Both the position numbers and the translations under genes were made by a program. A DNA stretch of 64,000 bases, taken from the NCBI GenBank assembly GCA_963837485.1, contig CAWINP010000010.1:1-64000 (forward strand), in the 5' to 3' direction. Shown one piece after another: positions 1-9,204 of this stretch (its first letter is position 1; every line of letters starts with the position of its first letter). The stretch comes from Solirubrobacter sp963837485. Lineage in GTDB: Bacteria > Actinomycetota > Thermoleophilia > Solirubrobacterales > Solirubrobacteraceae. The notes beneath the pieces were generated by a model. The model worked only from the letters and a program-made list of their open reading frames with translations, was not told the origin of the DNA and did not search any database.

Positions 1-1334
1 ATACGGATGAAAACGTCAAGGGCTGGGTGCAAGAATTCCTTTCGGCGCGGGTGACCCCGAACGAGAAGAGCAGGCGTCTGGGGACTGTGGAGCCTGCCGC
101 GCGTCGTCTGCCGCTTTGACGGCCTGAACAGTCGTGTCCCCGGTGGCGGCGCCCGCGCCGCTTCTCGCTTTGGTCGCCAGCGTAGTGGCGGTAATTGCGT
201 TCGGCCTCCTCGAGGAAGCGGCGCTCGAGCGTCTTGCGCTTGGTCTCGCCGGCGAGGCTGATCCGGGGACCCGGGTCGCCGGCCTTGCGCTGGGACAGCG
301 TGCGCAGCTTGCGCTGGGTGATCGTCGGCGCGCCGTAGCGGTAGTCCTCGTCCTTGCTGAGCAGATGCCAGGCGAGCACGGTGAGCTTGCGGGCGGTCGC
401 GCACAGCGCGATCTGCGTGCCGCGGCGGGCGGCGATCCGGGCGTGGAAGGCGCGCAGCGGGCCGGGGGTGCGGATCGCGGTGTGGGCCGCCTCGACGAGC
501 AGGCCGCGGGCGTGGGCCTGGCCGGCCCTGGAGATGTGCCCGTGGCGGGCGGCCTTCTCCCCGGACTGGCGGACCCGCGGATCGAGGCCCAGGTAGCCGA
601 CCAGCTGGCGCGGGCTGGGGAACCGGGTCACGTCGCCGATCACGGCCGCCAGCGCCAGCGCGGTGATCGCGCCCACGCCCGGGATCGTGATCAGACGACG
701 GACGTCGGGGCGGGCGAGCGCCTGCTCGGCCAGCTGGCGTTCGACGAGCTCGACCTCGACGTCGAGGGCGTCTTCGTGCAGGCGCAGGTTGCTGTCGACC
801 TGCTCGCGCTCGTGCGCGGGAAGATCGACCTCGCTGAGCCAGCGCCGGCCGCCCTGGCCGAAGACGTCGGTCACCGGCGCCTCGATCAGATTGCGCGCCA
901 GCACCGCATGCACCTGGTTGCGCAGCCGCGTGCGCTGTCGCACCAGGCTCGAGCGATGCGCGACTCGCCGCCGCAACGCGCGCGTGACCTCGTCCGGCGC
1001 CCACACCTCGGGCAAGAAGTCCGCCGCGCCGAGCTGCGCGAGCACCTTCGCGTCGATCTTGTCGGTCTTGACCTTCGCCGACGCGATCGCGCGCGTGCGC
1101 ATCGGATTCGACACCGTCCACGCGCCCCGCATGCTCAGCCAGCAGCTCCGCGATCGCCCACGTCATCGCCGTCGACTCCAACACCACGTGATCGCCGGGA
1201 CCCAACGACTCCGCAAACAGCCCCAGCTGGCTGGTTTCGATCCTCCCCAGTCGCCGCAGCGCGCCGTCCTCGTGGACCGCGACCTCGGCGAAGCGCTTAT
1301 GCACGTCAAGCGCGACCGTGCGCACCACCACCAC
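1..1334 (-). pseudogene. IS110-family transposase (DEDD recombinase), frameshifted and cut by window edge
   Basis: The minus strand reads as an IS110-type transposase. The N-terminal RuvC-like start (TVALDVHKRF), the KTDKIDAKVLAQL block and the C-terminal block ITIPGVGAITALAL followed by RFPSPRQLVGYLGL are all visible. An AGGAGG stands about 10 nt before a GTG at 1334, which I take as the start. After LAEHAGR the frame changes near 1118-1120, where one extra G separates it from TVSNPMRTRAI. The second frame then stays open to base 1, so the C-terminus lies outside the window. The frameshift, if real, inactivates the enzyme; a one-base sequencing error would give the same picture. The family assignment is firm, the exact start is not. 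Confidence 0.85.
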
Positions 1335-1785
1335 GACCGACAAACCTCCTTCGACATCGACGAGACCACTTCGCGGGGAGGCCGGGCAACACGACACCTA
1401 CGGATTCGCGCTCGACAGGCGCAACCGGACAAGTCGAAGGGGCGACCAGATATCAGCACGGGCTCCACGGCCCATATGCGCGGCGGCCTGCCCTCAGCCT
1501 CAGTTCCCCGCTGCCCCTGTTCCGGTCGCACCTACTTCGCGACCGAGGACAACGACCCCTTGTTCATAACCGATATCAGCGTGACCAGCCGTCGATCAAC
1601 GCACCGGACCGGCCGCCCAGCCCTCGCCACCAGTACGCCGCAACAAGCCCTGCCGGGGCAGCGCTAACGCCTGCCCAGGAACCATCCACTACGTCCCCGA
1701 AACCATGCCCACGACACCCACAAACCGCGCTACAACGGCAATCTCGACGAAAGCCCGACGTCCCCTTGACACGGGCGTCCATATC
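1335..1785. other. Intergenic stretch between two insertion sequences
   Basis: No gene is supported here. The part nearest 1340-1500 should be the 5' noncoding end of the IS110-type element and could hold its bridge RNA, but I could not define a structure. Long open frames on both strands are codon-bias shadows without recognisable protein sequence. Confidence 0.4.
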
Positions 1786-1801
1786 AGCCTCGATCCACCG
1801 C
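1786..1801 (+). repeat. Left terminal inverted repeat of IS1380 element
   Basis: AGCCTCGATCCACCGC reads outside-in and matches the inverse at 3407-3422 at all 16 positions. Confidence 0.8.
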
Positions 1802-1905
1802 CGATGGGCGGGGGTTCCGTCCGGTCGTGAACGAAGAATGACCTCCTGAGCAGGAGAAAAGCGACCGATTGCGGCGGTCGCGGCCTGCGACAGGAGGTCA
1901 CCTTC

Positions 1906-3212
1906 ATGGTGCATGTTGACGGGCCGGTCGGACTGGACGGCGTCGCGGTCGTTTTCGATGATGAGCGGGCGGTCGCGGACGCCGGAATCGTGTTGGCGGC
2001 GACGCTCGCCGGGCGGCTGGGGATCGAGGCGCTCGTCGATGCGCGCGTGGATCTCGGCGAGCGCGCCGGCGCGGGCAACGAGGGCGCGAAGGTGATGACG
2101 CTGATGTCGGCGATGGCGCTCGGCGCGGACTGCATCGATGACTGCGATCTGCTGCGCTCGGGCCGCACCGCCGACGTGCTCGGGCACCGGGTGATGGCGC
2201 CCTCGACGCTGGGGACGTTTCTGCGGGCGTTCACGTTCGGGCACGTCCGCCAGCTCGACCGCGTCCTTGGCGAGACGATCCAGCGCGCGTGGGCGGCCGG
2301 CGCCGGCCCCGGTGACGGGCGGCTGGTCGTCGACGTCGACTCGCTTCGTCGGCGAGACGTTCGGCCCGAAGAAGCAGGGCGCCGCGTTCGGCTACACCCG
2401 GGTCCGCGGCTACCACCCGATGCTCGCGACCCGCGCCGACACCGGCGAGGTGCTGCACATCCGCCTGCGGAAAGGCTCGGCGAACACCTCCCGCGGGTTC
2501 GGGCGCTTCTTGGACGAGCTGCTCGCGCGCGTCGAGCGCGCCGGCGCGGCCGGGCCGAAGCTGCTGCAGAGCCGACAGCGGCTTCTGGAACAAGCAGACC
2601 TTCAAGCGGCTCGACCGCGCGGGCTGGCAGTTCTCGATCGGCGTGCGGCTGCAACCAGCGGTCCGCGCCGCGATCGAGGCGATCGACGAGACCGCGTGGA
2701 TCGATCTGCCCGACTACCCGAAGACCTCGATCGCGCAGATCGCCGAGACCACGCTCGGCGACCGGCGGCTGGTCGTCCGGCGCGTCCGCACGCTCGATCG
2801 CCAAGGCCAACTGCTGCCGAGCTGGGAGCTGTTCCCGTTCATCACCAACCGCAGCGACGACCTGCGCACCGTGGAGGCCGAGCATCGCCAGCACGCCGTC
2901 GTCGAGCTCGCGATCCGCGACCTCAAAGACCAGGCGCTCGCGCACTTTCCCTCCGGACACTTCTACGCCAACGCCGCCTGGACGGTGATCGCCGCGCTCG
3001 CGCACAACCTGCTGCGCTGGACCAGCGTGATCGGCCTGCCCGGCCAGACCATCCGCGCCGCCCGCACCCTGCGCCGCCGACTGCTCACCCTCCCCGGCCG
3101 CCTGACCCGCAGCGCGCGCCGCTGGACGCTGCACCTGCCCGCCCGCTGGCCCTGGCAGCACGACTTCATCCGAGCGCTCGCCCGCATCCGAGCGCTGCCC
3201 GCCGCGGCCTGA
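1906..3212 (+). pseudogene. IS1380-family DDE transposase, two frameshifts
   Basis: Three successive frames give one continuous IS1380 transposase. The first frame (from ATG 1906) ends in VVDVDS. One extra C near 2344 shifts to FVGETFGPKKQGAAFGYTR and YHPMLATRADTGEVLH, the conserved core. One extra C at 2567 shifts again to RADSGFWNKQTF, which holds the second catalytic Asp, and then runs through FFITNR-like and AVVELAIRDLKDQ regions to the stop at 3212. All conserved blocks are present, so the copy is recently broken or mis-sequenced rather than ancient. A GGAGGT motif lies just before the start. The intact protein would be about 435 aa. Confidence 0.88.
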
Positions 3213-3406
3213 CCACCGCGGCCTTCGTCGACCACAGCAACCCCGGCCGCGCCGGCACACCGGCGCCGCCGCCGGCCGCCCGAAACCGCACGACCGCGGC
3301 CGCGACGGGCCACCAATCGCCCCACCCCGAGCTCACGCGCCCAGCTACGCGACGTCACGCGCTCACCAACGCCAATCCGTCACAGGACCGCGATCACCGC
3401 TAACCA

Positions 3407-3422
3407 GCGGTGGATCGAGGCT
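3407..3422 (-). repeat. Right terminal inverted repeat of IS1380 element
   Basis: GCGGTGGATCGAGGCT is the exact inverse of 1786-1801 and lies about 195 bp after the transposase stop. Confidence 0.8.
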
Positions 3423-3497
3423 TAGATGACAGGCGTCGAGGCGGTCAGCGCAACCAACAATCTGGAATGTCGGCGCTCGCCGCATTAGGCTGGCGAC

Positions 3498-4726
3498 GTG
3501 GCGGGACGATCTGCTGCAGGCCAGGCGGCCGGGTACCACTTCCAGGTTCAGCGCGGCCTGCTTTCGCTTATCGCTGGCGACGACGGCGCAGCCGTCGCGA
3601 TCGAGACGCTTGACGATCTCGTTGTGGAGGGCGATGCAGGTGCGGTGCGTGAGTTCGAGCAGCTCAAGCATTCGATCCACTCGGGATGAATGCCGCGCGC
3701 AGCCGACCTCTATGGAAGGCGCTGGATGCCTGGATGGATTTGGTGGACAGCGAGACGCTCGATGACGTCGGGAAGCTGATCCTGGTCGCGACCGACGAAG
3801 CGCCCGGCGGGAGCGCCGCGGCGATGCTGCGCGCTGACGCCGCTCGTGATGTATCTGGCGCGGAGCCGGGAGCTGCTGGTTGTCGCGCGGGAGCATCCGG
3901 GTGCGCAAGCCACCGCCCAGATCCGTGCACGTTTCCGGGACTTGGAACCTCGGGCGCGCGCGGGGTTGCTCGCAAAGATCGAGGTCCGTGACGCCACCGC
4001 CGGCATTGGCGACTTCCGCGCGCAATTGAGGGAAGCGCTCGGTCCGTTCGCCCTTCCATCGGCGGGTACCGACGAATTCCTCGACAAGCTGGTCGGTTGG
4101 TGGGAGCGTCGCGCCGTCGATCTGCTTTTGCGGCGGCGCAGCGCTGTGACGCGCGAGGAGGTCGTCGAAGAAGTCGTGCGCCTGCGCGACCAATACGGCG
4201 AGCGCACGCTCCCGGCACCCGACCCGGCGCTTGCGGTCGAGCTAAGCCAGGTGCTCCTTCAGGCCTATGCGAGCGCGCCGTTCGTCGAACAGCTCCAGTT
4301 GATCGCCATGCGTGACGAACGCGTGCAACTCGCGGTGCGCGACTACCACCGTGCGTACGCGCAGCGGTCACGGTGGCTTGAGCAAGGTGTTCTCGCTCCG
4401 CATGAGCTGCTGGAGTGGGAAGATCGCCTTTACGACGAATGGGAGCACGCCTGGCAGCGGATGCTCGACGGTCTCGCCGAGACGTCAGATAGCCGACGCA
4501 GGCCTCGGCCGGCAAAGAGCTCTATGGCGAAATGGAGCAGTCGTCGCTCAATCCGTTGCGTGACGGTCGTGACCGGTTTCTCTACGTCGGGACGCTTAAC
4601 GGCATCGCCGACACGTGCCGTATCGGGTGGCAGGACTTCAAGGCGCGTCTGCAGCGACTCGTCAGCACGGTCATCGTGGCCGCCGGCACCGACGACGCAT
4701 TCCGACGGGCACAGGGGGCCTCGTGA
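3498..4726 (+). pseudogene. Nuclease-like component of an ABC-3C (three-component ABC) conflict system, frameshifted
   Basis: The start is GTG 3498. The N-terminus AAGYHFQVQRGLLSLI, with ETLDDLVVE and EQLKHS, resembles the Cap4/DUF4297-like PD-(D/E)XK nuclease domain found at the N-terminus of ABC-3C proteins; D and QxK are the presumed catalytic residues. The frame changes near 3686, after which PLWKALDAW follows. It changes back near 3833 to LTPLVMYLARSREL, and changes again near 4490 before ASAGKELYGEMEQ and IGWQDFKARL, a typical C-terminal region. The stop overlaps the start of the next gene (GTGA). If the shifts are real the gene is dead. The family call rests on pattern recognition. Confidence 0.6.
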
Positions 4727-5218
4727 GCCTCGACGCCGGCGGCGAAACAGCGGCGTTCGAACGTCGGCTCGGCATCGACGTCCGGGGCATTGTTTAATTC
4801 CGCGTTCGTCGCGGCCCTCATCGGTCGTGCGGCTGACGGGCACCGACGCGAGCAGGACGCGCCGCTTCCGATCGCATTGAGCTACCTCGTCGCTCCGATG
4901 GTCCTGCACGCGCCGACGCGCGACGCACTTCCGCGTGTCAATGCTCGACTCGCCAAGTGGGCCGACGAGCATCAGCTACTCAGGGCTGAGCTTCGGTGGC
5001 GCGCGCCGCAGCTGAGTGCGGTGACTCGTCGCGCACTGCGTTTCGGCGCGCGGCAGCGACTGCTCGGTTTCACGACCGCGGGGATCGACCCCGCCTCCGC
5101 ATTAGCGAGTGTGGCGGCGCCCGTCTACGACGAGGCCGACGACTGCTGGCGAAAGGCCGATCTGCTCGGCCGCTGGCTTCCGCGCGCCGGGCCGCCCCTC
5201 TCTGCCAGGCTCGTGTGA
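4723..5218 (+). pseudogene. ABC-3C middle component, frameshifted and 3'-truncated by IS3
   Basis: GTG 4723 overlaps the preceding stop, indicating translational coupling. After LGIDVRG one extra G near 4788 shifts the frame to LFNSAFVAALI. Then come PLPIALSYLVAPMVLH, PTRDALPRVNARL, RWRAPQLSAVTRRALRFG and WRKADLLGRWLPRAG. These blocks fit the three-component ABC system middle component: NPAF-like start, LVLPI-VLH, TR-LP, TREA, and LGRW-A-AG. The last residues and the stop at 5216-5218 lie inside the left end of the IS3 element, so the native C-terminus (normally ending LFALLGV-P) is lost. The SMC-like ATPase (DUF3732 type) expected next does not appear anywhere in the window. Confidence 0.65.
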
Positions 5219-5272
5219 GACAGCTTCCGCTGTTGGTTTACCGAGCCTGAGGGCGAGAACGGAAGTGTCGTT

Positions 5273-5698
5273 GTGTCGGAGTTTGAAGCAGGTGTGGAGG
5301 TGCCCGCCGGCGGTTTGCTGGAGGGAGCCGAAGGCGAGCGCAGGCAAATCGCCGGCGCGCGGACGCGACCGGCGGGGGGTCCGGATCCCGAGCTCGCTCC
5401 GCGGGCGTCGCGGCGGCGGTTCACTGCGGCCTACAAGCTGAGGATCGTTGTCGCGGCGGACGCGTGTACCCGGCCGGGTGAGGTGGGCGCGCTGCTACGC
5501 CGCGAGGGCTTGTACTCGTCGTTGTTGACGGAGTGGCGCCGGGCGCGCGATAGCGGCGCGCTCGGGGCGCTTGAGCCCAGGCAGCGCGGCCCCAAGCCGC
5601 CGAGCGCGGAGCGCGTGGAGAACGCCGCGCTGCGTCGCCAACTCGATCGCTCCCAGGCCGACTTGGAGACGGCGCGCCGGGTGATCGAGGTGCAGGGA
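5273..5698 (+). pseudogene. IS3 orfA, 5' part (HTH transposase subunit), interrupted by IS110 insertion
   Basis: This is the helix-turn-helix orfA of an IS3 element. RRRFTAAYKLRIV, GALLRREGLYSSLL and WRRARDSGALGAL form the DNA-binding part, and RRQLDRSQADLETARRVIEV is the leucine-zipper-like part. The reading frame meets an artificial stop nine bases past the insertion point. Its natural continuation (NVSALLEELLAKSAPE) is found at 7115 on the far side of the IS110 element, which proves the interruption. OrfA and the OrfAB fusion normally cooperate in transposition, so this copy should be immobile. Confidence 0.88.
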
Positions 5699-5751
5699 AT
5701 GTCATGAGAACGGCGGTCCATCCGGCGGCGGGTGGATAGTCGTGGTCGGAT

Positions 5752-5803
5752 CCCCCGCCGGCGCGGGGGTGAAGTGAGCCGCGCGGCTTAGGCCCCGCGC
5801 GGC
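5752..5803 (+). ncRNA. Candidate bridge-RNA region of the IS110 element (two perfect hairpins)
   Basis: Upstream of the transposase lie two consecutive perfect stems. The first is CCCCCGC (5752-5758) with GCGGGGG (5763-5769) around CGGC. The second is GCCGCGCGG (5778-5786) with CCGCGCGGC (5795-5803) around an 8-nt loop. Noncoding ends of IS110 elements are known to encode bridge RNAs that guide the recombinase. Assigning that role here is inference from position and structure only. Confidence 0.4.
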
Positions 5804-5832
5804 GCCCCGCATCCGAACTGGAGGAGCCGACC

Positions 5833-6924
5833 ATGGCGAAGGCTATGGCCGTCGGCGCGCAGCCGGCGGTGGCGTATGTCGGGATCGATTGGGCGTATCG
5901 CCGTGCCGCGTGGTGCGCGATGTCGGCGGGCGGCGAGATCCTCGAGGAGGGCGCCGTCTCGGCCGATGAGGACGGCTTGGCGCGGCTCGTGCTCAAGCTC
6001 GGGACCGAAGTGCACGCGTGCGTGGAGATGATGAGCGGCGCGATCTGGGTGCGCGACCTGCTCGTCGCGGCCGGTTGGCGGGTGCAGATCGCGCACGCGC
6101 GCAAGGTGCGCGACATCGCGCCGCTGGCGTGCAAAACCGACCGCGTCGACGCGCGCGTGCTGGCCGAGTTGTGCCGCCGGGACCTGGTGCCCGAGCTGTG
6201 GATCGCCTCGCTGGATGACCGGGCGTTGCGGGAGCGTCTGAGGCGCCGCATGCACCTCGTGCGGTTGCGCACGTCGGCCCGCAACCGGATCTTCGGGCTG
6301 CTGACCCAGTGGGGCCTGCGGTGCTCGGTTGAGCGGCTGCGTGAGCCCGATGGGCTCGAGCGGCTCGCCGCGCGCGGCGTGCCGATGGTGTGGCGCGACT
6401 CGGTGGCCGAGGCGCTGGCGGTGATCGACCTGCTCGACGAGCGGATCGCGCCGATCGACCGTGAGCTGCGGCCGTTGGCGGCCGCCGACGCGCGCGTGGT
6501 GCTGCTTGAGACGATCCCCGGGATCGGGCCGCTGCTGGGCCTGACGATCGCGTCAGAGGTCGGCGACGTCGCACGCTTCGGCTCGCCGGCCAAGCTTGTT
6601 GGCTATGCCGGGATGGCGCCGCGCATCAAGCAGTCCGGTGACCGGTCACGCACCGGCGCGCTATCCAAGGCCGGGTCACGGACGCTGCGCTGGGCGGCCG
6701 TGGAAGCCGCCCAGCAGGCCTGGCGGCCGGCCAGCCCGTGGCACCAGCTCTACCTCGACGTCTCCAAACGCCATGGCCGCAACCCGGCCAAGTCCGCCGT
6801 CGCACGCAAGGTCCTGATCGCCGTCTGGCACGTCCTGTCGCGCAACGAGTCCTTCAAGCCCAGCCGCCCCCGCGGCGGCACCACGCCTGTCCCGGCAAGC
6901 TCCTCGACGTTTCTGGCCGCCTGA
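5833..6924 (+). CDS. IS110-family transposase (DEDD recombinase), intact
   Basis: The protein has 363 aa and starts at ATG 5833 behind GGAGGAG. The N-terminal RuvC-like DEDD domain shows YVGIDWA (first Asp), CVEMMSG (Glu) and KTDRVDARVLAEL (paired Asp). A coiled middle region follows. The C-terminal transposase_20 domain contains ETIPGIGPLLGLTI, FGSPAKLVGYAGM and the serine-containing block DRSRTGALSKAGSRTLR; that Ser is the proposed nucleophile. No frameshift or missing motif is visible, so the enzyme may be active. It is distinct from the broken IS110 copy at the left edge, with only general family similarity. Confidence 0.95.
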   Translation: MAKAMAVGAQPAVAYVGIDWAYRRAAWCAMSAGGEILEEGAVSADEDGLARLVLKLGTEVHACVEMMSGAIWVRDLLVAAGWRVQIAHARKVRDIAPLACKTDRVDARVLAELCRRDLVPELWIASLDDRALRERLRRRMHLVRLRTSARNRIFGLLTQWGLRCSVERLREPDGLERLAARGVPMVWRDSVAEALAVIDLLDERIAPIDRELRPLAAADARVVLLETIPGIGPLLGLTIASEVGDVARFGSPAKLVGYAGMAPRIKQSGDRSRTGALSKAGSRTLRWAAVEAAQQAWRPASPWHQLYLDVSKRHGRNPAKSAVARKVLIAVWHVLSRNESFKPSRPRGGTTPVPASSSTFLAA

Positions 6925-7114
6925 CGGCCCTCCAGGGAATTGAGAAGCCGAGACAGCTCCCACGAACACTCTGCGAGGACCCGAGCGCCGAAAGAGAAAT
7001 GAGCACCACACAAGCTCACCACGCCGGGAGCACGCGGCCAGCCACCGTCACCGGCCGCGACCAGGCCCACCACGACGGACAGCCCCCTTGACATCAGCGG
7101 CGTTCTCAAAGAGA
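6925..7114 (+). other. 3' noncoding end of the nested IS110 element
   Basis: There is no coding signal. The octamer CAGGGAAT at 6933-6940 repeats the sequence at the left insertion junction (5693-5700), which could reflect a guide-target or end-specific match. No strong terminator hairpin was recognised. Confidence 0.4.
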
Positions 7115-7192
7115 AACGTCTCCGCGCTCTTGGAAGAACTGCTGGCCAAGAGCGCTCCCGAGCTGACCAGCGAGCCGCGGCCGCCGTCATGA
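7115..7192 (+). pseudogene. IS3 orfA, 3' remnant
   Basis: The frame NVSALLEELLAKSAPE then LTSEPRPPS ends at TGA 7190-7192 and is the continuation of the orfA piece ending at 5698. The stop overlaps the ATG of orfB (ATGA). In an intact element a programmed -1 shift near here would make the OrfAB fusion. Confidence 0.8.
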
Positions 7193-8196
7193 TCGACGAC
7201 GCCGTCACCGAACTCGAGCCGCTTCTCGGCACGCTGAGCGCGTGCCGCGCGATCGGTGCCTCCAGGGCGTCGTTGTACCGGCGCCGCAGCCCGCCGCCAG
7301 CGAGGGCGTCGGCGCCTCGGCGCACCTCGGCGCGGGCGCTCAGCGAGCACGAGCGCGCGGCGGTGCTCGAGCAGCTACACAGCCCGAGGTTCCTCGACGC
7401 CTCGCCGGCCGCGGTCTGGGCCACGCTGCTCGACGAGGGCCGCTACTTGGCGTCTGAGCGCACGATGTACCGGATCCTCGCCGCCGAGCACGGCAGCGTC
7501 CGCGAGCGTCGCGCGCAGCTCTCGCACCCGCCCTACACGGCCCCGGAACTGCTCGCCGAGCACCCCAACGAGGTCTGGTCCTGGGACATCAGCAAACTCA
7601 AGGGCCCGGCGAAATGGACCTACTTCTACCTCTACGTGATCCTCGACGTCTTCAGCCGCTACGCCGTCGGCTGGACCGTCCAGCACCGCGAGAGCGCAGC
7701 GCTGGCCAAGGCGCTGATCGCCCAGGCCGTCGAGCAGCAGCAGGTTCCTCGCCACCAGCTGACCGTGCACGCCGACCGCGGCAGCTCAATGACCTCAAAG
7801 CCCGTCGCGTTCTTGTTGGCCGATCTCGCCATCGCGCGCTCGCACAACCGGCCGTACACCTCCACCGATAACCCCTACAGCGAGGCGCACTTCAAGACGC
7901 TCAAGTACCGGCCCGCGTTCCCCGCCCGCTTTGACTCAATCGACCACGCGCGCGGGTTCTGCCGCGAATTCTTCAACTGGTACAACCAGTACCACCGCCA
8001 CGCCGGGATCGGCCTGATGACCCCCGCGACCGTCCACCACGGCCACGCCGAGCAGGCACACGCCGATCGCGCACGCGTCCTGGACGCCGCCTACGCCGCG
8101 ACCCCCGAGCGCTTCGTCCGCCACCCGCCACGACCGCCAGCATTGCCCACCGCGGCCTGGATCAACAAGCCCGACAGCCAGCAGGCCGCCCACTAA
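7189..8196 (+). CDS. IS3-family transposase orfB (rve/DDE integrase domain)
   Basis: The protein has 335 aa. An N-terminal HTH_21-like segment (ACRAIGASRASLYRRR) is followed by the integrase core with the DDE triad: D in VWSWDISKL, D in HADRGSSMTS, and E in DNPYSEAHFKTLKYRP. The C-terminus contains FNWYNQYHRHAGIGLMTPATVHHG, typical of IS3 OrfB. The frame is intact, but its partner orfA is split by the IS110 insertion, so the element is probably not self-mobile. A second, diverged orfB copy lies immediately downstream. Confidence 0.95.
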   Translation: MIDDAVTELEPLLGTLSACRAIGASRASLYRRRSPPPARASAPRRTSARALSEHERAAVLEQLHSPRFLDASPAAVWATLLDEGRYLASERTMYRILAAEHGSVRERRAQLSHPPYTAPELLAEHPNEVWSWDISKLKGPAKWTYFYLYVILDVFSRYAVGWTVQHRESAALAKALIAQAVEQQQVPRHQLTVHADRGSSMTSKPVAFLLADLAIARSHNRPYTSTDNPYSEAHFKTLKYRPAFPARFDSIDHARGFCREFFNWYNQYHRHAGIGLMTPATVHHGHAEQAHADRARVLDAAYAATPERFVRHPPRPPALPTAAWINKPDSQQAAH

Positions 8197-8229
8197 ATTC
8201 CCGACCCCGCTGTCTCAAACGACTTGACA

Positions 8230-8923
8230 GGTTCCGCCCGAGCTGCTCGCCGAGCGACCGAACGAGGTCTGGTCGTGGGACATCACCAAGCTGCTGGGGC
8301 CGGCGAAGTGGACGTACTTCTACCTCTACGTGATCCTCGATGTCTTCAGCCGCTACGCCGTCGGCTGGACCGTCCAGCACCGCGAGAACGCCCAGGTCGC
8401 CAAGGACCTGATCGCCCAGGCCTGCCAGCAGCAGCAGATCGCGCCGGGGACGCTGACCGTGCACGCCGACCGCGGCAGCTCGATGACCAGCAAGCCGGTC
8501 GCCTTCCTGCTCGCCGATCTCGGCGTCGAGCGCTCGCATAACCGGCCCTACACCTCGACCGACAACCCCTACAGCGAGGCGCAGTTCAAGACGCTCAAGT
8601 ACCGTCCAGGCTTCCCGGCGCGCTTTGACAGCGTCGAGCACGCGCGTGCGTTCTGCCGCGATTTCTTCGGTTGGTACAACCACAACCACCGCCACTCCGG
8701 GATCGGCTTGATGACCCCCGCGACCGTCCACCACGGACGCGCTGAGGCCGTCCACGCCAATCGCGCCCGCGTCCTGGACGCCGCCTACGCCGCCACGCCC
8801 GAGCGCTTCGTCCGCCAGCCACCCAAGCCGCCCTCGCTGCCGATCGCGGCCTGGATCAACAAGCCCGACACCGACGAGACCGCTCACTAAATCCGCGCAA
8901 AGACCGTCTCAATTGGCTTGACA
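8230..8923 (+). mobile_element. 5'-truncated second IS3 copy
   Basis: This is the 3' half of an IS3 element closely related to the preceding copy, ending with the same terminal pattern (GTCTCAA then CTTGACA, end at 8923). Both copies are followed by GGTTCCG. The first copy ends at 8229 directly against the truncated one, suggesting recombination or adjacent insertion between related elements. Confidence 0.7.
8237..8890 (+). pseudogene. IS3 transposase orfB, N-terminally truncated copy
   Basis: The frame opens with PELLAERPNEVW, which corresponds to about residue 115 of the upstream orfB. It keeps the whole DDE core: WSWDITKLLGPAKWTY, HADRGSSMTSK, and NPYSEAQFKTLKYRP. The C-terminus is also kept, to INKPDTDETAH. 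Sequence similarity to the upstream orfB is very high but not identical, so it is a separate insertion and not a recent duplication. It lacks the N-terminal HTH and any start in context. Confidence 0.85.
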
Positions 8924-9204
8924 GGTTCCGGCCCCCCAAAATCCACAAGATGGGCACAACGGTCGCGAGCTGGATCCGGCTGGGCGTTCAGTAGGCATGC
9001 CGGTCCTCCGAGACGCGATGCGGTCGAAACCGCCCAGGCTTCCACCGCGACACGCCGGGGCCGTTGACGTCCCGCGTCCGCGGGCTGATGCCCTCGGCGA
9101 TGCGGGGCGCTCTGTTCGAGCGTGCGTTGGCACCTCACTTTGCTCAGGTCTTCTACTGCGGACTCCCGTGTATGCTCGCGGTACTCGAACCGGAGCGGCA
9201 GAAG
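8924..9204. other. Intergenic region upstream of the sensor kinase operon
   Basis: There is no supported gene. The kinase reading frame is open back to 9064, but the extra N-terminal residues do not look like protein of this family, so this stretch probably holds the operon promoter. I could not pick -35/-10 boxes with confidence. Confidence 0.4.

Larger units (their letters stand above)
1786..3422 (+). mobile_element. IS1380-family insertion sequence with 16-bp terminal inverted repeats
   Basis: The element spans about 1.64 kb, a usual length for IS1380. It is bounded by AGCCTCGATCCACCGC at 1786-1801 and its exact inverse at 3407-3422, and it encloses one transposase reading frame broken by two frameshifts. 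The flanks (TATC on the left, TAGA on the right) do not form an obvious target duplication, so the element may be old or its ends rearranged. Confidence 0.8.
5699..7114 (+). mobile_element. IS110-family element nested in IS3 orfA
   Basis: The flanking halves CAGGGA (to 5698) and AACGTCTCC (from 7115) rejoin into an open orfA frame. This fixes the insertion to within one or two bases. The element is about 1.42 kb, has no clear terminal inverted repeats and no target duplication, as is usual for IS110, and carries one intact transposase plus a structured 5' noncoding end of about 130 nt and a 3' noncoding end of about 190 nt. Confidence 0.85.
5203..8229 (+). mobile_element. IS3-family insertion sequence, interrupted by an IS110-family element
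   Basis: The left end TGCCAGGCTCGTGTGAGACAGC-like sequence begins with TG at 5203. The inverse of the right end (8209-8229) reads TGTCAAGTCGTTTGAGACAGC. The two share TGAGACAGC, TCGT and the TG start, as expected of imperfect IS3 terminal repeats. Inside are orfA (split) and orfB (intact). No 3-bp target duplication is visible (CTC versus GGT), consistent with rearrangement against the neighbouring IS3 copy. Confidence 0.75.

Noticed and set aside
134..1849. A plus-strand open frame of 571 codons over the left edge
   Set aside because: It is the shadow of the minus-strand IS110 transposase, is Arg/Ala/Pro-rich with no family features, and crosses into the next element.
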